Origin: Bacillus sp. EB600
GTDB lineage: Bacteria; Bacillota; Bacilli; Bacillales; Cytobacillaceae
DNA: 64,000 nt
Reading direction: 5' to 3'
NCBI RefSeq assembly: GCF_024494385.1
Contig: NZ_JAEVLT010000006.1
Coordinates: 62,001 to 126,000, forward strand
A model generated the notes under the pieces. That model ran no database searches, was not told the DNA's origin, and was given only the letters and a program-made list of their open reading frames with translations. A program made the position numbers and the translations under genes. Positions 53,067 through 62,092 of this stretch are shown here, piece by piece (position 1 is the stretch's first letter; every line of letters begins with the position of its first letter).

Positions 53067-53987
53067 CTATGAATCTGATAACCCTTTTGCCTCCATCAGG
53101 ATTGCATGTATGAATTTTTTAATGTTGATCCGTGTGTGGGTGGTGTCAGTGTGTGTTTTTCCTTTGAGTTCGAGCATTTTCATTCGTACTTGGCTGTAGT
53201 CGAATAATTTGGATGAGTAGTTTTCGAATGTTGGATTGGCGTAATCGATTAGTCCAAGTGATGCGAGATGCTCTAGCACTTGCTGGATGGTCCGGCGGAT
53301 GCGCTGTTCCACTGCTTTTACTTCTTTCTTCATTTCACCCGGTGAAGTGTCCAAGCCCAGCCGCTTTTTAACCGCCTGCTCATACAGCTCTTTTAACGGC
53401 GGGATTTCACGGATCTCTTCTTTTTCTAATTGGTTGACAACCGCGATAAGATCCAAGAGATCCTTTTCACCGCTTTTGCCAATAATACCGAGTTCCAGGA
53501 AGATATTTTTGGCAGACGAAAGGATCGGGTCCTGCTGGCTTCGCTGGACGTTTTTTGGCATCTGGTTTTGGGGATATAGATTGCTTAATGATTTTTGAAT
53601 GTCATGAAGTGAATTTTCCATCAGCAGATAATCGCTTACTTTCTTCAATACGCTCACTACCTCAAGCCGGTTAATTGGTTTGGTGATATAATGTTCAACT
53701 CCGAGCGAATAGGCTTCACTAATCATATCCTTCGTTTCGACTTGTGAAATCATGATGATTTTCCCCTGAAAAAAAGGAGCGATTTCTCGGACGGTTTCAA
53801 TTCCGTCGCGGATCGGCATGAGTAAATCAATGATCAGGATATCGACCTTCTGTGCAGCAAGGGCATGGGCATAAACCCCTGAGCCGTCCGCTGCCTCCCC
53901 GGCGACCGTCCCCAATCCTTCTTCTTCAATGATATTAGACAGCATTCCTCTAATGGTGGCAGTATCATCAACAATAAAAAAATTCAC
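53067..53987 (-). CDS. glnL: GlnL-like response regulator
   Basis: A 306-residue protein. The receiver (1-125) has VDDTATIRG, the phosphoacceptor Asp in DILIIDLLMPIRDG and the Lys in YITKPINRLE. The rest (about 150-306) is the YcbB/GlnL-type DNA-binding domain, not an OmpR or NarL type: AVEQRIRRTIQQVLEHLASL, GLIDYANPTFENYSSKLFDY. In B. subtilis GlnL activates glutaminase and glutamine transport genes by binding TTTTGT-N4-TTTTGT. The kinase gene lies 3 bases upstream. The nearby targets here are likely the divergent glutamate genes. Confidence 0.88.
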   Translation of the reverse strand: MNFFIVDDTATIRGMLSNIIEEEGLGTVAGEAADGSGVYAHALAAQKVDILIIDLLMPIRDGIETVREIAPFFQGKIIMISQVETKDMISEAYSLGVEHYITKPINRLEVVSVLKKVSDYLLMENSLHDIQKSLSNLYPQNQMPKNVQRSQQDPILSSAKNIFLELGIIGKSGEKDLLDLIAVVNQLEKEEIREIPPLKELYEQAVKKRLGLDTSPGEMKKEVKAVEQRIRRTIQQVLEHLASLGLIDYANPTFENYSSKLFDYSQVRMKMLELKGKTHTDTTHTRINIKKFIHAILMEAKGLSDS

Positions 53988-53990
53988 TTG

Positions 53991-55241
53991 TCATCCTCCC
54001 TTTTTAATTAAACTTGCGACCGGAAGCTGTATTTCAAAGGTGGTTCCGTCTGTTTTCGTTGAATCCAGCAGTTTCATTTCTCCACCGCTATTTTCGATGA
54101 CATTTTTAATGTAGGAAAGACCGATTCCATTTGAGGCAATTCCAGTTTGATCAAATTTTGTTGTAAAGCCCGGTTCAAAAATATACTGTTTGTTCTTTGG
54201 AGAAATTCCGCTGCCGTTATCATTTACGCTTATTTTGACAATGTCAGCAACCCGTTCAACCGTTAACACAATCCTCCCTGTCTGATCGATGGCTTCCACT
54301 GCGTTGGCGACAAGATTATTAATCAGGGAAAAAAGGGTGAATGTGCGGTATTGTGGATGGTCCCCGAAAATTTTCACCTTGTAATCGATTGTTTTCCCGA
54401 GCATCTCGCCATAGTTGTTATTTGCACGAACAATAATGTCAATTATTTCCTTAATGCTCATAAAATCATTTATTTTTTCTTTCGCCATTAATTTTGACAG
54501 GCCGGCATAGATTCGTTGATTATCTTTTTTGATTTCGTGCACTTCACCGGCAATTTTTAGCATTGCCTGTGCCGGCTCGTGCTGCTTTAGCTGTTTTAAT
54601 TGGCGGTAAAGCCTGTAGCTGGCACTCGTTAACTCCTCAGCATTCTTTGTTGACTTTTGCAATTGGACCATTTCTACATATAAGTTTGAGATTAATAGTA
54701 AAATCTGATCGTTCCGCATTCGCTGCTGCTCTTCCGCCACTCTTGCCTCTCTCAAGATCACGATATTGTAAAAACCAAGAACAAAGAAGCTGCGGATAAT
54801 GGCGATCCCGGCAATAATCAAGAAATGGGCAACCGTAATTTGCATATTGGTTGTGAAATGGCGAATCAGCATTTCAGCTGAATTGGACATGAATTCGAGA
54901 ACGATGCCAAACAAGCCAATTAGCAGTGGCTGTTCATTTAAATTTTTAACTTTGAAAAAATGAAAAAATGAAGCAAAGATCAGGTAATAAAAAAAGGCAG
55001 GAAAATGCGAACTAAAACTGTTATGGAACTGGAATGAACCGACTTGAAGCCGGTCCAGAGTCATCCGAAAGAAAACAACTGAAATCCCCGTTAAAAACCC
55101 GGAAAAGATGGGATGAATTTTACGTGACCATAACAAAAAAAAGAAAAAAACAGGCATTCCCATGTTAACCCTAAGATCCGCCCCGCTAAATGGATAAAAC
55201 TTTAACTCCCCGGCAATCGGGACAGCGATGATCAAGAACAA
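53991..55241 (-). CDS. glnK: GlnK-like sensor histidine kinase
   Basis: A 416-residue membrane kinase. The N-terminal third has five or six hydrophobic segments. The His box is AGEVHEIKKDNQRIYAGLSK, the form peculiar to YcbA/GlnK. The ATPase domain has NLVANAVEAI (N box), DNGSGISPKN, FEPGFTTK and GIGLSYIKN. It probably senses glutamine or glutamate availability. The start is unclear: TTG 55241 has no good ribosome site. An upstream ATG (about 55306) begins MSESKSALIWK in another frame, and one base removed would join it to DPIRYKLLACLFLIIAVP, so an N-terminal frameshift is possible. Confidence 0.82.
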   Translation of the reverse strand: MFLIIAVPIAGELKFYPFSGADLRVNMGMPVFFFFLLWSRKIHPIFSGFLTGISVVFFRMTLDRLQVGSFQFHNSFSSHFPAFFYYLIFASFFHFFKVKNLNEQPLLIGLFGIVLEFMSNSAEMLIRHFTTNMQITVAHFLIIAGIAIIRSFFVLGFYNIVILREARVAEEQQRMRNDQILLLISNLYVEMVQLQKSTKNAEELTSASYRLYRQLKQLKQHEPAQAMLKIAGEVHEIKKDNQRIYAGLSKLMAKEKINDFMSIKEIIDIIVRANNNYGEMLGKTIDYKVKIFGDHPQYRTFTLFSLINNLVANAVEAIDQTGRIVLTVERVADIVKISVNDNGSGISPKNKQYIFEPGFTTKFDQTGIASNGIGLSYIKNVIENSGGEMKLLDSTKTDGTTFEIQLPVASLIKKGG

Positions 55242-55451
55242 ACAGGCTAATAATTTATAGCGAATAGGATCACTTCCAAATCAGAGCTGATTTACTTTCA
55301 CTCATGGTAATATTTTGTATTACATGAAAAATGAAAAATAAAAAATATATTAAAACTTTTTATATCAATTTGTTGTTTCTTGTAGTTTTTCGTAGTCTGT
55401 ACGATATGATCTAAATGTCAAAGGAATTCACCAGTAAATTAGTCAACAGAT

Positions 55452-55466
55452 TTGTAACCGTTTACA
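55452..55466. promoter_or_regulatory. cre (CcpA) site candidate
   Basis: TTGTAACCGTTTACA fits the cre consensus WTGNAANCGNWNNCW at every fixed position. It lies between the kinase start and the symporter start, about 210 bases from the former and 650 from the latter. It would link glutamate use to carbon catabolite control. A tandem TTTCTTGTAG/TTTTTCGTAG lies nearby at 55376-55395. Confidence 0.55.
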
Positions 55467-55996
55467 AGGCGGGTATCACGATAATTGCGAAAATCATATA
55501 TATTATTCTATTTTACTATAATACTAAAAAAATCCATAGACCCGAAATTTTTTCATATCGTTTTCTAGGACGTTGGGGTTTACGCCATTGAGGGAGGTGA
55601 TTTAGACAATCAATTGATTAGGTGGAACAGAGCATTATAGAAGGTAGTACAGTGGTTTCCCATGTACTTCAATTATCTGATCCTATTCAATCATTGAATC
55701 AACAGAAGTTTTGACTAAAAGTAAAATGACAAAGGGAACGAATAGGGGATGCAATTAGTAGCATGCAAGAGAAAAGAAGGTTTCAGGTTTATCTTAAGAA
55801 TTATTCAGCAACAAAATGGAAGCACTTTTAGCTTTGATTTTCGAGTCTAACATGTGTAATGAAATCATTCATTTGGAATTGAATCACCTTTAGGACGCTG
55901 TGCAAGATTTCGCATGATATGCGTGAGTGTAAGAGGGGGATGCATTGAAATTGTTTTTATCTAAATTTTTTTCAGGTGAATAGACATGATATTATA

Positions 55997-56012
55997 TTTT
56001 GATAGTTTTTGA
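55997..56012 (+). promoter_or_regulatory. GlnL-box-like direct repeat before the symporter gene
   Basis: TTTTGA-TAGT-TTTTGA has the same layout as the B. subtilis GlnL site (TTTTGT-N4-TTTTGT), with one base changed in each half. It is followed by a -10-like TATTATATTA at about 56022-56032, about 90 bases before the symporter start. This is where an activator would sit. The 55467-55996 stretch otherwise holds no gene. Confidence 0.5.
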
Positions 56013-56117
56013 TTCTTGATTTTATTATATTAATTTACTTATAAGCAAAGGTTATCCCTCAACTAGAGCAGCATCTCATCATGGTTCCTTTACTGCTTAT
56101 AGATGGGAGAGAAACGA

Positions 56118-57368
56118 GTGAAAAAAATTAGTTTAGCTTGGCAAATTTTTATTGGCTTACTACTTGGTATTATTGTAGGTGCGGTCTTTTATGGAAACCC
56201 GCATGTTGAGCAATTCCTGCAGCCGTTAGGAAATATATTTCTAAGATTAATTAAAATGATTGTCGTGCCGATTGTTATATCATGCTTAGTAGTTGGAGTA
56301 GCAGGGGCAGGAGATATGAAGTCTTTAGGGAAACTCGGCGGAAAAACACTTATTTATTTTGAGATTATTACAACGATCGCCATCGTTGTTGGACTTCTTA
56401 CGGCGAATATTTTTCACCCAGGAACTGGCGTGGATCGTTCTCAACTAGTTAAATCTGATATTAGCTCATATATAACCACTGAAAAAACAACAGTAGCACA
56501 TTCCAAGGTTGATACGTTTGTAAATATTGTACCTACCAACGTAGTTCAGGCCTTTGCAAATGGGGATATGCTGGCCATTATATTCTTCTCAGTTATGTTT
56601 GGACTTGGTGTTGCTGCGATTGGAGAAAAAGGCAAGCCGATCATCCAATTTTTCAGGGGAACAGCCGATGCAATGTTCTATGTAACAAATCAGATCATGA
56701 AGATTGCCCCGATAGGTGTCTTTGGGTTAATAGGTGTTACGGTTTCAAAATTTGGTTTAGCCTCTTTAATTCCGCTTGGAAAACTTGTAATTGTTGTATA
56801 TGGTGCAATGATATTCTTTATTATAGTCGTTATGGGAATTGTTGCAAAAATTGCTGGATATAACATTTTTAAATTATTAGGTTACCTTAAAGATGAATTA
56901 ATTTTAGGTTATTCAACAGCCAGTTCAGAAACAGTACTTCCAAGGATTATGGAGAAAATGGAAAGAATCGGCTGTCCAAAGGCGATTACCTCCTTTGTCA
57001 TTCCGACTGGTTATTCCTTTAATCTTGATGGATCAACTCTTTATCAGGCGATTGCAGCCTTATTTATTGCTCAAATGTATGGCATTCATTTAAGTATAGG
57101 CCACCAAATTACATTGGTGCTTATCTTGATGATCACTTCCAAAGGTATTGCAGGAGTCCCTGGTGTTTCGATTGTCGTTCTTCTTTCCACATTAGGAAGT
57201 GTGGGTATTCCAGTTGAAGGTCTAGCATTTATTTTAGGTGTTGATCGTATTCTTGATATGGCACGTACATGTGTGAATGTTGTTGGAAACTCTTTAGCGG
57301 CCATTGTTATTTCAAAATGGGAAGGTCATAAGCTGAAGGAACATGCTGTAGAACAAGAAGTTGCTTAG
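56118..57368 (+). CDS. gltP: Glutamate/aspartate:cation symporter (DAACS family)
   Basis: A 416-residue membrane transporter with eight helices and two hairpins. KMIVVPIVISCLVVGVAG, the serine-rich hairpin turn STASSETVLPRIMEKME, FVIPTGYSFNLDGSTLYQ and the ASP-binding VDRILDMARTCVNVVGNSLA are the substrate and cation sites of GltP/GltT/DctA proteins. Glutamate is preferred over C4-dicarboxylates because of the adjacent glutamate dehydrogenase and GlnKL. GTG 56118 is chosen since GGGAGAG lies 7 bases before it; ATG 56103 begins in front of that site. Confidence 0.9.
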   Translation: MKKISLAWQIFIGLLLGIIVGAVFYGNPHVEQFLQPLGNIFLRLIKMIVVPIVISCLVVGVAGAGDMKSLGKLGGKTLIYFEIITTIAIVVGLLTANIFHPGTGVDRSQLVKSDISSYITTEKTTVAHSKVDTFVNIVPTNVVQAFANGDMLAIIFFSVMFGLGVAAIGEKGKPIIQFFRGTADAMFYVTNQIMKIAPIGVFGLIGVTVSKFGLASLIPLGKLVIVVYGAMIFFIIVVMGIVAKIAGYNIFKLLGYLKDELILGYSTASSETVLPRIMEKMERIGCPKAITSFVIPTGYSFNLDGSTLYQAIAALFIAQMYGIHLSIGHQITLVLILMITSKGIAGVPGVSIVVLLSTLGSVGIPVEGLAFILGVDRILDMARTCVNVVGNSLAAIVISKWEGHKLKEHAVEQEVA

Positions 57369-57388
57369 TGATTATAGGTAGTGATTAT

Positions 57389-57436
57389 GGGGACGGTTCT
57401 TTTGTCCTTATGAATACAATCAAAAGAACCGTCCCC
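57389..57436. repeat. Complete palindrome of the GGGACGGTTC family
   Basis: GGGGACGGTTCTTTTG, a 16-base spacer, CAAAAGAACCGTCCCC: 16-bp perfect arms. The left flank TGATTAT is the same as at 11732. It lies between the symporter and dehydrogenase genes, where it may act as a partial terminator or an mRNA stabiliser. Confidence 0.85.
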
Positions 57437-57484
57437 GTGTTTACCTGTGTTTATAATAAACAAACTAGTAGGGGTGTCGAAAAA

Positions 57485-58777
57485 ATGGCAGTAAATACTG
57501 TATTAAAAGAGATTACAAAACAGCAAAAAGAGGAGCAAGAAACATTAAGTATGCTTCATTCTACGCAAACGGTCATTCATGAAGCATTAAAAAAATTAGG
57601 CTATAGTGACGAAATGTTCGAATTGTTAAAGGAACCATTACGGTCATTAAAGGTCCGTTTTCCAGTAAGAATGGATGACGGTTCGGTTAAAGTGTTTACA
57701 GGCTATCGCTCACAGCATAATGATTCGGTTGGCCCGACAAAAGGCGGCGTTCGCTTTCATCCTGAAGTAGATCAAAATGAGGTAAACTCCTTGGCTATTT
57801 GGATGAGCTTAAAGTGCGGGATTACCAACCTTCCGTTTGGTGGCGGCAAAGGCGGTATTATTTGTGATCCACGCCAAATGTCATTAAGAGAACTAGAAAA
57901 ATTAAGTAGGGGCTATGTACGGGCGATTAGTCAAATCGTTGGCCCAAATAAAGATATCCCGGCACCTGACGTCTATACGAACTCGCAAATTATGGCTTGG
58001 ATGATGGATGAATACAGCCGTTTACGCGAATACGATTCACCAGGATTTATTACTGGTAAACCAATTGTTTTAGGCGGTTCTCAAGGCCGTGAAACTGCAA
58101 CTGCCCGTGGTGTCGCAATCGTTATTGAGGAAGCAGCCAAGAAAAAAGGAATCGAATTGCAAGGGGCACGCGTGGTGATTCAAGGATTTGGAAATGCAGG
58201 CAGCTATCTGGCCAAATTCATGCATGATGCAGGGGCAAAGGTTGTCGGCGTTTCCGATGTTTATGGGGCGATTGCTGATCCAGACGGACTTGATATCGAC
58301 TATTTACTCGACCGAAGAGACAGTTTTGGAACATTCTCTAAGCTATTTACAAATACGATTACGAACAAAGAACTATTCGAGCTTGACTGTGATATTCTTG
58401 TACCTGCTGCCATTTCTAGTCAAATTACAGCTGATAATGCAGCCGATATTAAGGCATCGATTGTGGTAGAAGCTGCAAATGGGCCAACAACTTTGGAAGC
58501 AACAAAGATATTAACTGATCGTGGAGTATTCCTTGTTCCAGACATACTGTCAAATGCAGGCGGCGTAACGGTTTCCTATTTTGAGTGGGTACAAAATAAT
58601 CAGGGATACTATTGGACTGAAGAAGAAGTGGATCAAAAACTCAAAAAGATCATGGTCGATTCCTTTGAAAATGTAATTCGAGTAGCACAGACACATAAAG
58701 TGGATATGCGTTTAGCTGCATATATGGTTGGAATCAGAAAATTAGCAGAAGCTTCAAGCTTCAGAGGCTGGGTATAA
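57485..58777 (+). CDS. NAD-type glutamate dehydrogenase (RocG/GudB-like)
   Basis: A 430-residue enzyme oxidising glutamate to 2-oxoglutarate and ammonium. The glutamate site has GPTKGGVRFHP and LPFGGGKGGI (catalytic Lys) then PAPDVYTNSQIMAWMMDEY (catalytic Asp). The nucleotide domain starts VVIQGFGNAGSYLAKFM. The length is that of catabolic RocG/GudB, without the inactivating short duplication known from B. subtilis 168 gudB as far as can be seen. ATG 57485 has AGGGG about 13 bases upstream. It sits behind the symporter, so glutamate is taken up and burnt by one gene group. Confidence 0.93.
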   Translation: MAVNTVLKEITKQQKEEQETLSMLHSTQTVIHEALKKLGYSDEMFELLKEPLRSLKVRFPVRMDDGSVKVFTGYRSQHNDSVGPTKGGVRFHPEVDQNEVNSLAIWMSLKCGITNLPFGGGKGGIICDPRQMSLRELEKLSRGYVRAISQIVGPNKDIPAPDVYTNSQIMAWMMDEYSRLREYDSPGFITGKPIVLGGSQGRETATARGVAIVIEEAAKKKGIELQGARVVIQGFGNAGSYLAKFMHDAGAKVVGVSDVYGAIADPDGLDIDYLLDRRDSFGTFSKLFTNTITNKELFELDCDILVPAAISSQITADNAADIKASIVVEAANGPTTLEATKILTDRGVFLVPDILSNAGGVTVSYFEWVQNNQGYYWTEEEVDQKLKKIMVDSFENVIRVAQTHKVDMRLAAYMVGIRKLAEASSFRGWV

Positions 58778-58882
58778 ATGAAATCTTTGCCCTTTTTGCT
58801 GATGTGAAAAATCAACTATCAATGATGATTGTATCATAGCAGAGGAATTTGATTGAGATAAAACGTTTAATCCAGTTTTTTT

Positions 58883-58926
58883 AAAAAAAGTACCCTTTCC
58901 GGTTCATCGGGAAGGGTACTTTTTTG
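58883..58926. terminator. Hairpin terminator after the glutamate dehydrogenase
   Basis: AAAAAAGTACCCTTTCC pairs with GGAAGGGTACTTTTTT around a short loop. It works in both directions. Confidence 0.85.
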
Positions 58927-59140
58927 GTTATGACCTGCCAGTATAATTCCAACCGAGATTAAGGCTACAACTACACCACGTATCAGGGATAATTCTTCTC
59001 AAAAAAAAATCGCCTATTACAACGTTTAATCAAACAAATTAATAAATATTTAAGAATTCATTAATAGTATTTTTAGTTTGTTTGTTTATGCTTATCAGAT
59101 AAGACTGTTTTATATGAAGGACATATGGGTATAAACACAC

Positions 59141-59254
59141 TGGATTAACAGCGGCTTTACTCCTGTCATCTTTGGCCGAATGGTCTATCTGTTATCCTTT
59201 TGTGCATTATTCTTTACACTGGGTTACTATAAGTTTTGTCTGAAAGAATTTTAA
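59141..59254 (+). pseudogene. Tail of an ABC-2-type permease
   Basis: A 37-codon piece ending at TAA 59252-59254 reads WINSGFTPVIFGRMVYLLSF, then CALFFTLGYYKFCLKEF: a last membrane segment and cytoplasmic end. It ends 20 bases before the kinase gene, so a transporter gene may once have opened this operon. The rest of 58927-59140 shows nothing. Confidence 0.35.
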
Positions 59255-59274
59255 TAAAGAAAGCAGTGGAGTAG

Positions 59275-60753
59275 ATGTCAATACGTCTTAGACTGGTCAT
59301 ATCCTATCTTGCAATGGTGTTTATTCCTATTTTTTTCGTATGCATTTCAGTACTCTTAGTTGCATTGCTGTATAGAGGGGATATGAAAGCACTTAAAAAC
59401 ATCTATCTTCCGCCTGCACATCACCAGCATTTATCGGAAAAAGATCAGTTATATGTTGAACTGCATCAGCAAACACTGAAAAATTCCAATCTATTTTCCG
59501 ATCCGTCTTATTTAAAAAAAATTGACCATCAATTAGAACATTCTGATACAACTAGGCTACTAGTTAGGAAAGGAAACGACATCACTTATCGCTCAAGCTC
59601 GTTACAGTGGGTGAGGGCAAAGGATCTTCCTTCGTTTGGATTATTAGATGAAGCCGATCCGTTAGTAGAGATAGATGAACAATTTGTATCCATTAAAAAG
59701 ATTGATTTCTTGTTTCCAGATAATAAGGAAGGGACCCTGTTTTTTGTCACCGATACTAGCAGCCTCGCCAAATTTGTTCATTACTCCTTTCCTGTCTTGT
59801 TTGGGGGCTTGATTCTTATTTTGGTGGTTACGAATGGATTGTTAACTTATTTTGTATCAAAAAGCATCATTCGCCCAATTCGAAAATTACAATTAGCAGC
59901 CAAGCAAATTAAGGAAGGCAATCTCAATGTTCCGATTAAACCGATGTCAAAAGATGAACTCGGCCAGCTTGCCCAAGGGTTTGAAGAAATGCGATTTCGT
60001 TTAAAGGAATCGATTGAAATGCAGCAAGCATATGAAGAAAATCGCAAAGAGTTAATCGCCAATATCTCTCATGATTTAAAAACGCCGATCACCACCATTA
60101 AGGGTTATGTCGAAGGTATACAGGACGGGGTGGCGAATAGTCCTGAAAAGATGAACCGTTATATTGAGACCATTCATAAAAAGTCTATCGATTTAGATCA
60201 TATGATTGATGAGCTTTTCCTTTATTCGAAACTTGATTTACAACGGCTGCCATTTCATTTTGAATCAATTTACTTTGACCATTACCTTCAGGATTTTGTG
60301 GAAGAGCTTCGATTTGATGTAGTTGGAAAGAATGTTGATGTCAGCTTGGAAATGGAGGAAGGCGGAGACTATTTGATTATCGGTGACCGTGAGCATCTAA
60401 AACGGGTGATTATCAATATAGTTGGAAATTCACTAAAGTATAACGATAAACCGAACAAAAAGCTTTCCTTTCATCTCGAATCTTTTACTACTCATATACT
60501 TTTTAAATTGGAAGACAATGGTCCAGGTATTGCAGCGGAAAGTCTTCCCTTTATCTTTGACCGCTTTTACCGTGCGGATTTAGCACGGGGGACTGAAAAA
60601 GGCGGGAGTGGGCTGGGATTGTCAATTGCGAAGAGAATCATTGAAGAGCATCATGGCGCCATTTGGGCTGAAAGCAAAAAAGGCCAAGGGACAACGATCT
60701 TGTTTTCCTTAAAGAAAGCTGGTGATAATAGTGAAAAAGATATTAATCATTGA
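59275..60753 (+). CDS. Sensor histidine kinase
   Basis: A 492-residue kinase. One membrane segment at about 8-30, an extracytoplasmic sensor region (about 30-165), a second segment (FPVLFGGLILILVVTNGLLT), a HAMP linker (SIIRPIRKLQLAAKQIKEGN), the His box NISHDLKTPITTIKGYVEGI, then N box IVGNSLKYND, DNGPGI, FDRFYRAD and GGSGLGLSIAKRIIEEH. The ligand is unknown; the genes that follow suggest an envelope or antimicrobial-peptide stress. The response regulator gene overlaps its end by 23 bases, kinase first, an unusual order. Confidence 0.92.
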   Translation: MSIRLRLVISYLAMVFIPIFFVCISVLLVALLYRGDMKALKNIYLPPAHHQHLSEKDQLYVELHQQTLKNSNLFSDPSYLKKIDHQLEHSDTTRLLVRKGNDITYRSSSLQWVRAKDLPSFGLLDEADPLVEIDEQFVSIKKIDFLFPDNKEGTLFFVTDTSSLAKFVHYSFPVLFGGLILILVVTNGLLTYFVSKSIIRPIRKLQLAAKQIKEGNLNVPIKPMSKDELGQLAQGFEEMRFRLKESIEMQQAYEENRKELIANISHDLKTPITTIKGYVEGIQDGVANSPEKMNRYIETIHKKSIDLDHMIDELFLYSKLDLQRLPFHFESIYFDHYLQDFVEELRFDVVGKNVDVSLEMEEGGDYLIIGDREHLKRVIINIVGNSLKYNDKPNKKLSFHLESFTTHILFKLEDNGPGIAAESLPFIFDRFYRADLARGTEKGGSGLGLSIAKRIIEEHHGAIWAESKKGQGTTILFSLKKAGDNSEKDINH

Positions 60754-61417
60754 GGATGATAAAAGCATTGCTGAACTGGAGCGAGATTATTTAGAAATAA
60801 ACGGGTTTTCAGTTGAGATTGCATTGACAGGAGACATAGGTTTAAACAAAGCGTTAAAGGAAGAGGTTGATTTAGTGCTGCTCGACCTCATGCTTCCAGG
60901 TTTAGATGGCTTCCAAATTTGCAAGGCAATCCGAACCGAAAAAGTCATCCCGATCCTGATGATTTCTGCAAAAAAAGAAGATATTGATAAGATTCGAGGT
61001 TTAGGCTTAGGTGCAGATGATTACATTGTCAAGCCGTTCAGCCCGAGTGAACTCGTTGCTAGAGTAAAGGCGCACCTTGCAAGATATGACCGTTTAATTG
61101 GCAAGGAAGTACAAAACGATGGAATTATGATAAGAGGTTTACAGATTGATAAGGCATCGAGACGGGTATATGTTAACAACCATGAAGTCAGCTTAACAGC
61201 AAAGGAGTTTGATGTGTTGATGTTTTTAGCTCTTCACCCGAATCGTGTTTTTAGCAAAGAGGAATTGTTTGAACGGCTATGGGGGTTCGATTCATTGGGT
61301 GATATTTCGACGGTAACCGTCCACATCCGTAAAATTCGCGAAAAAATTGAAACGGATTCCTCAAACCCGCAATACATTGAAACGGTTTGGGGTGCAGGAT
61401 ACCGCTTTAAAGAGTAG
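60731..61417 (+). CDS. OmpR-family response regulator
   Basis: A 228-residue regulator. Receiver ILIIEDDKSIAELERDYLEI with phosphoacceptor Asp in LVLLDLMLPGLDGF and Lys in DDYIVKPFSPSEL; C-terminal winged helix with LTAKEFDVLMFLALHPNRVF and VTVHIRKIREKIE, ending VWGAGYRF. GTG 60731 is used because GGTGAT lies just upstream; an earlier GTG at 60722 is possible. It presumably activates its own operon including the three envelope genes after it. Confidence 0.92.
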   Translation: MKKILIIEDDKSIAELERDYLEINGFSVEIALTGDIGLNKALKEEVDLVLLDLMLPGLDGFQICKAIRTEKVIPILMISAKKEDIDKIRGLGLGADDYIVKPFSPSELVARVKAHLARYDRLIGKEVQNDGIMIRGLQIDKASRRVYVNNHEVSLTAKEFDVLMFLALHPNRVFSKEELFERLWGFDSLGDISTVTVHIRKIREKIETDSSNPQYIETVWGAGYRFKE

Positions 61418-61464
61418 GAACACAAACCATTTTCTACTAATAATTGTTTAAGGAAGGTTAACAT

Positions 61465-62064
61465 ATGTCACAGTTTATTCAGTCTATCTTTGAGATACTA
61501 TCGAGCCTTGGCTATTTAGGAATCGCGCTTGGATTGATGGTGGAAATCATTCCTAGTGAAATTGTGTTAGCTTATGGGGGCTACTTAATTTCGCTGGGGA
61601 AGATTTCGTTTATCGGTGCCTTGGTGGCCGGTCTCATTGGCGGTCTTATTGCCCAATGGTTTTTATACTGGCTTGGAAGGTATGGGGGCAGACCAATATT
61701 AAATAAATACGGTAAATACATTTTTCTTCGCCCCTCTCACATTGATATTGCCCAACAATGGTTTAACAGATACGGAACTGGCGTTATCTTTACCGCAAGA
61801 TTCATACCTGTTGTCAGACATGCCATTTCGATCCCAGCAGGAATTGCAAAGATGTCCTTTTCAAAATTTTCTCTTTATACGGGTCTAGCCATTATTCCGT
61901 GGTCTTGTTTATTTCTTTATCTTGGCATAAAGCTAGGGTCGAATTGGGAACAAATTAACCAAGCGGCTAAGCCGTTTGTTACGCCAGCTATTATTGTTGC
62001 CATCGTCGTGACTCTTGGGTACCTGCTTATTAAATGGAAAAAGAAAAAAAGTAAAGCAATCTAG
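61465..62064 (+). CDS. DedA-family membrane protein
   Basis: A 199-residue protein with about five hydrophobic segments. GYLGIALGLMVEIIPSEIVL, the RYGGRPILNKYGKYIFL loop and the F-T-A-R-F-I-P-V-V-R block (FTARFIPVVRHAISIPAGIA) are the VTT/DedA signature. Family members flip undecaprenyl phosphate or phosphatidylethanolamine across the membrane. Its place before a PAP2 phosphatase of the undecaprenyl type fits lipid-carrier recycling. AAGGAAGG precedes ATG 61465. Confidence 0.9.
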   Translation: MSQFIQSIFEILSSLGYLGIALGLMVEIIPSEIVLAYGGYLISLGKISFIGALVAGLIGGLIAQWFLYWLGRYGGRPILNKYGKYIFLRPSHIDIAQQWFNRYGTGVIFTARFIPVVRHAISIPAGIAKMSFSKFSLYTGLAIIPWSCLFLYLGIKLGSNWEQINQAAKPFVTPAIIVAIVVTLGYLLIKWKKKKSKAI

Positions 62065-62092
62065 AAGGAACAAAACATTTTGGAGGTTCATT

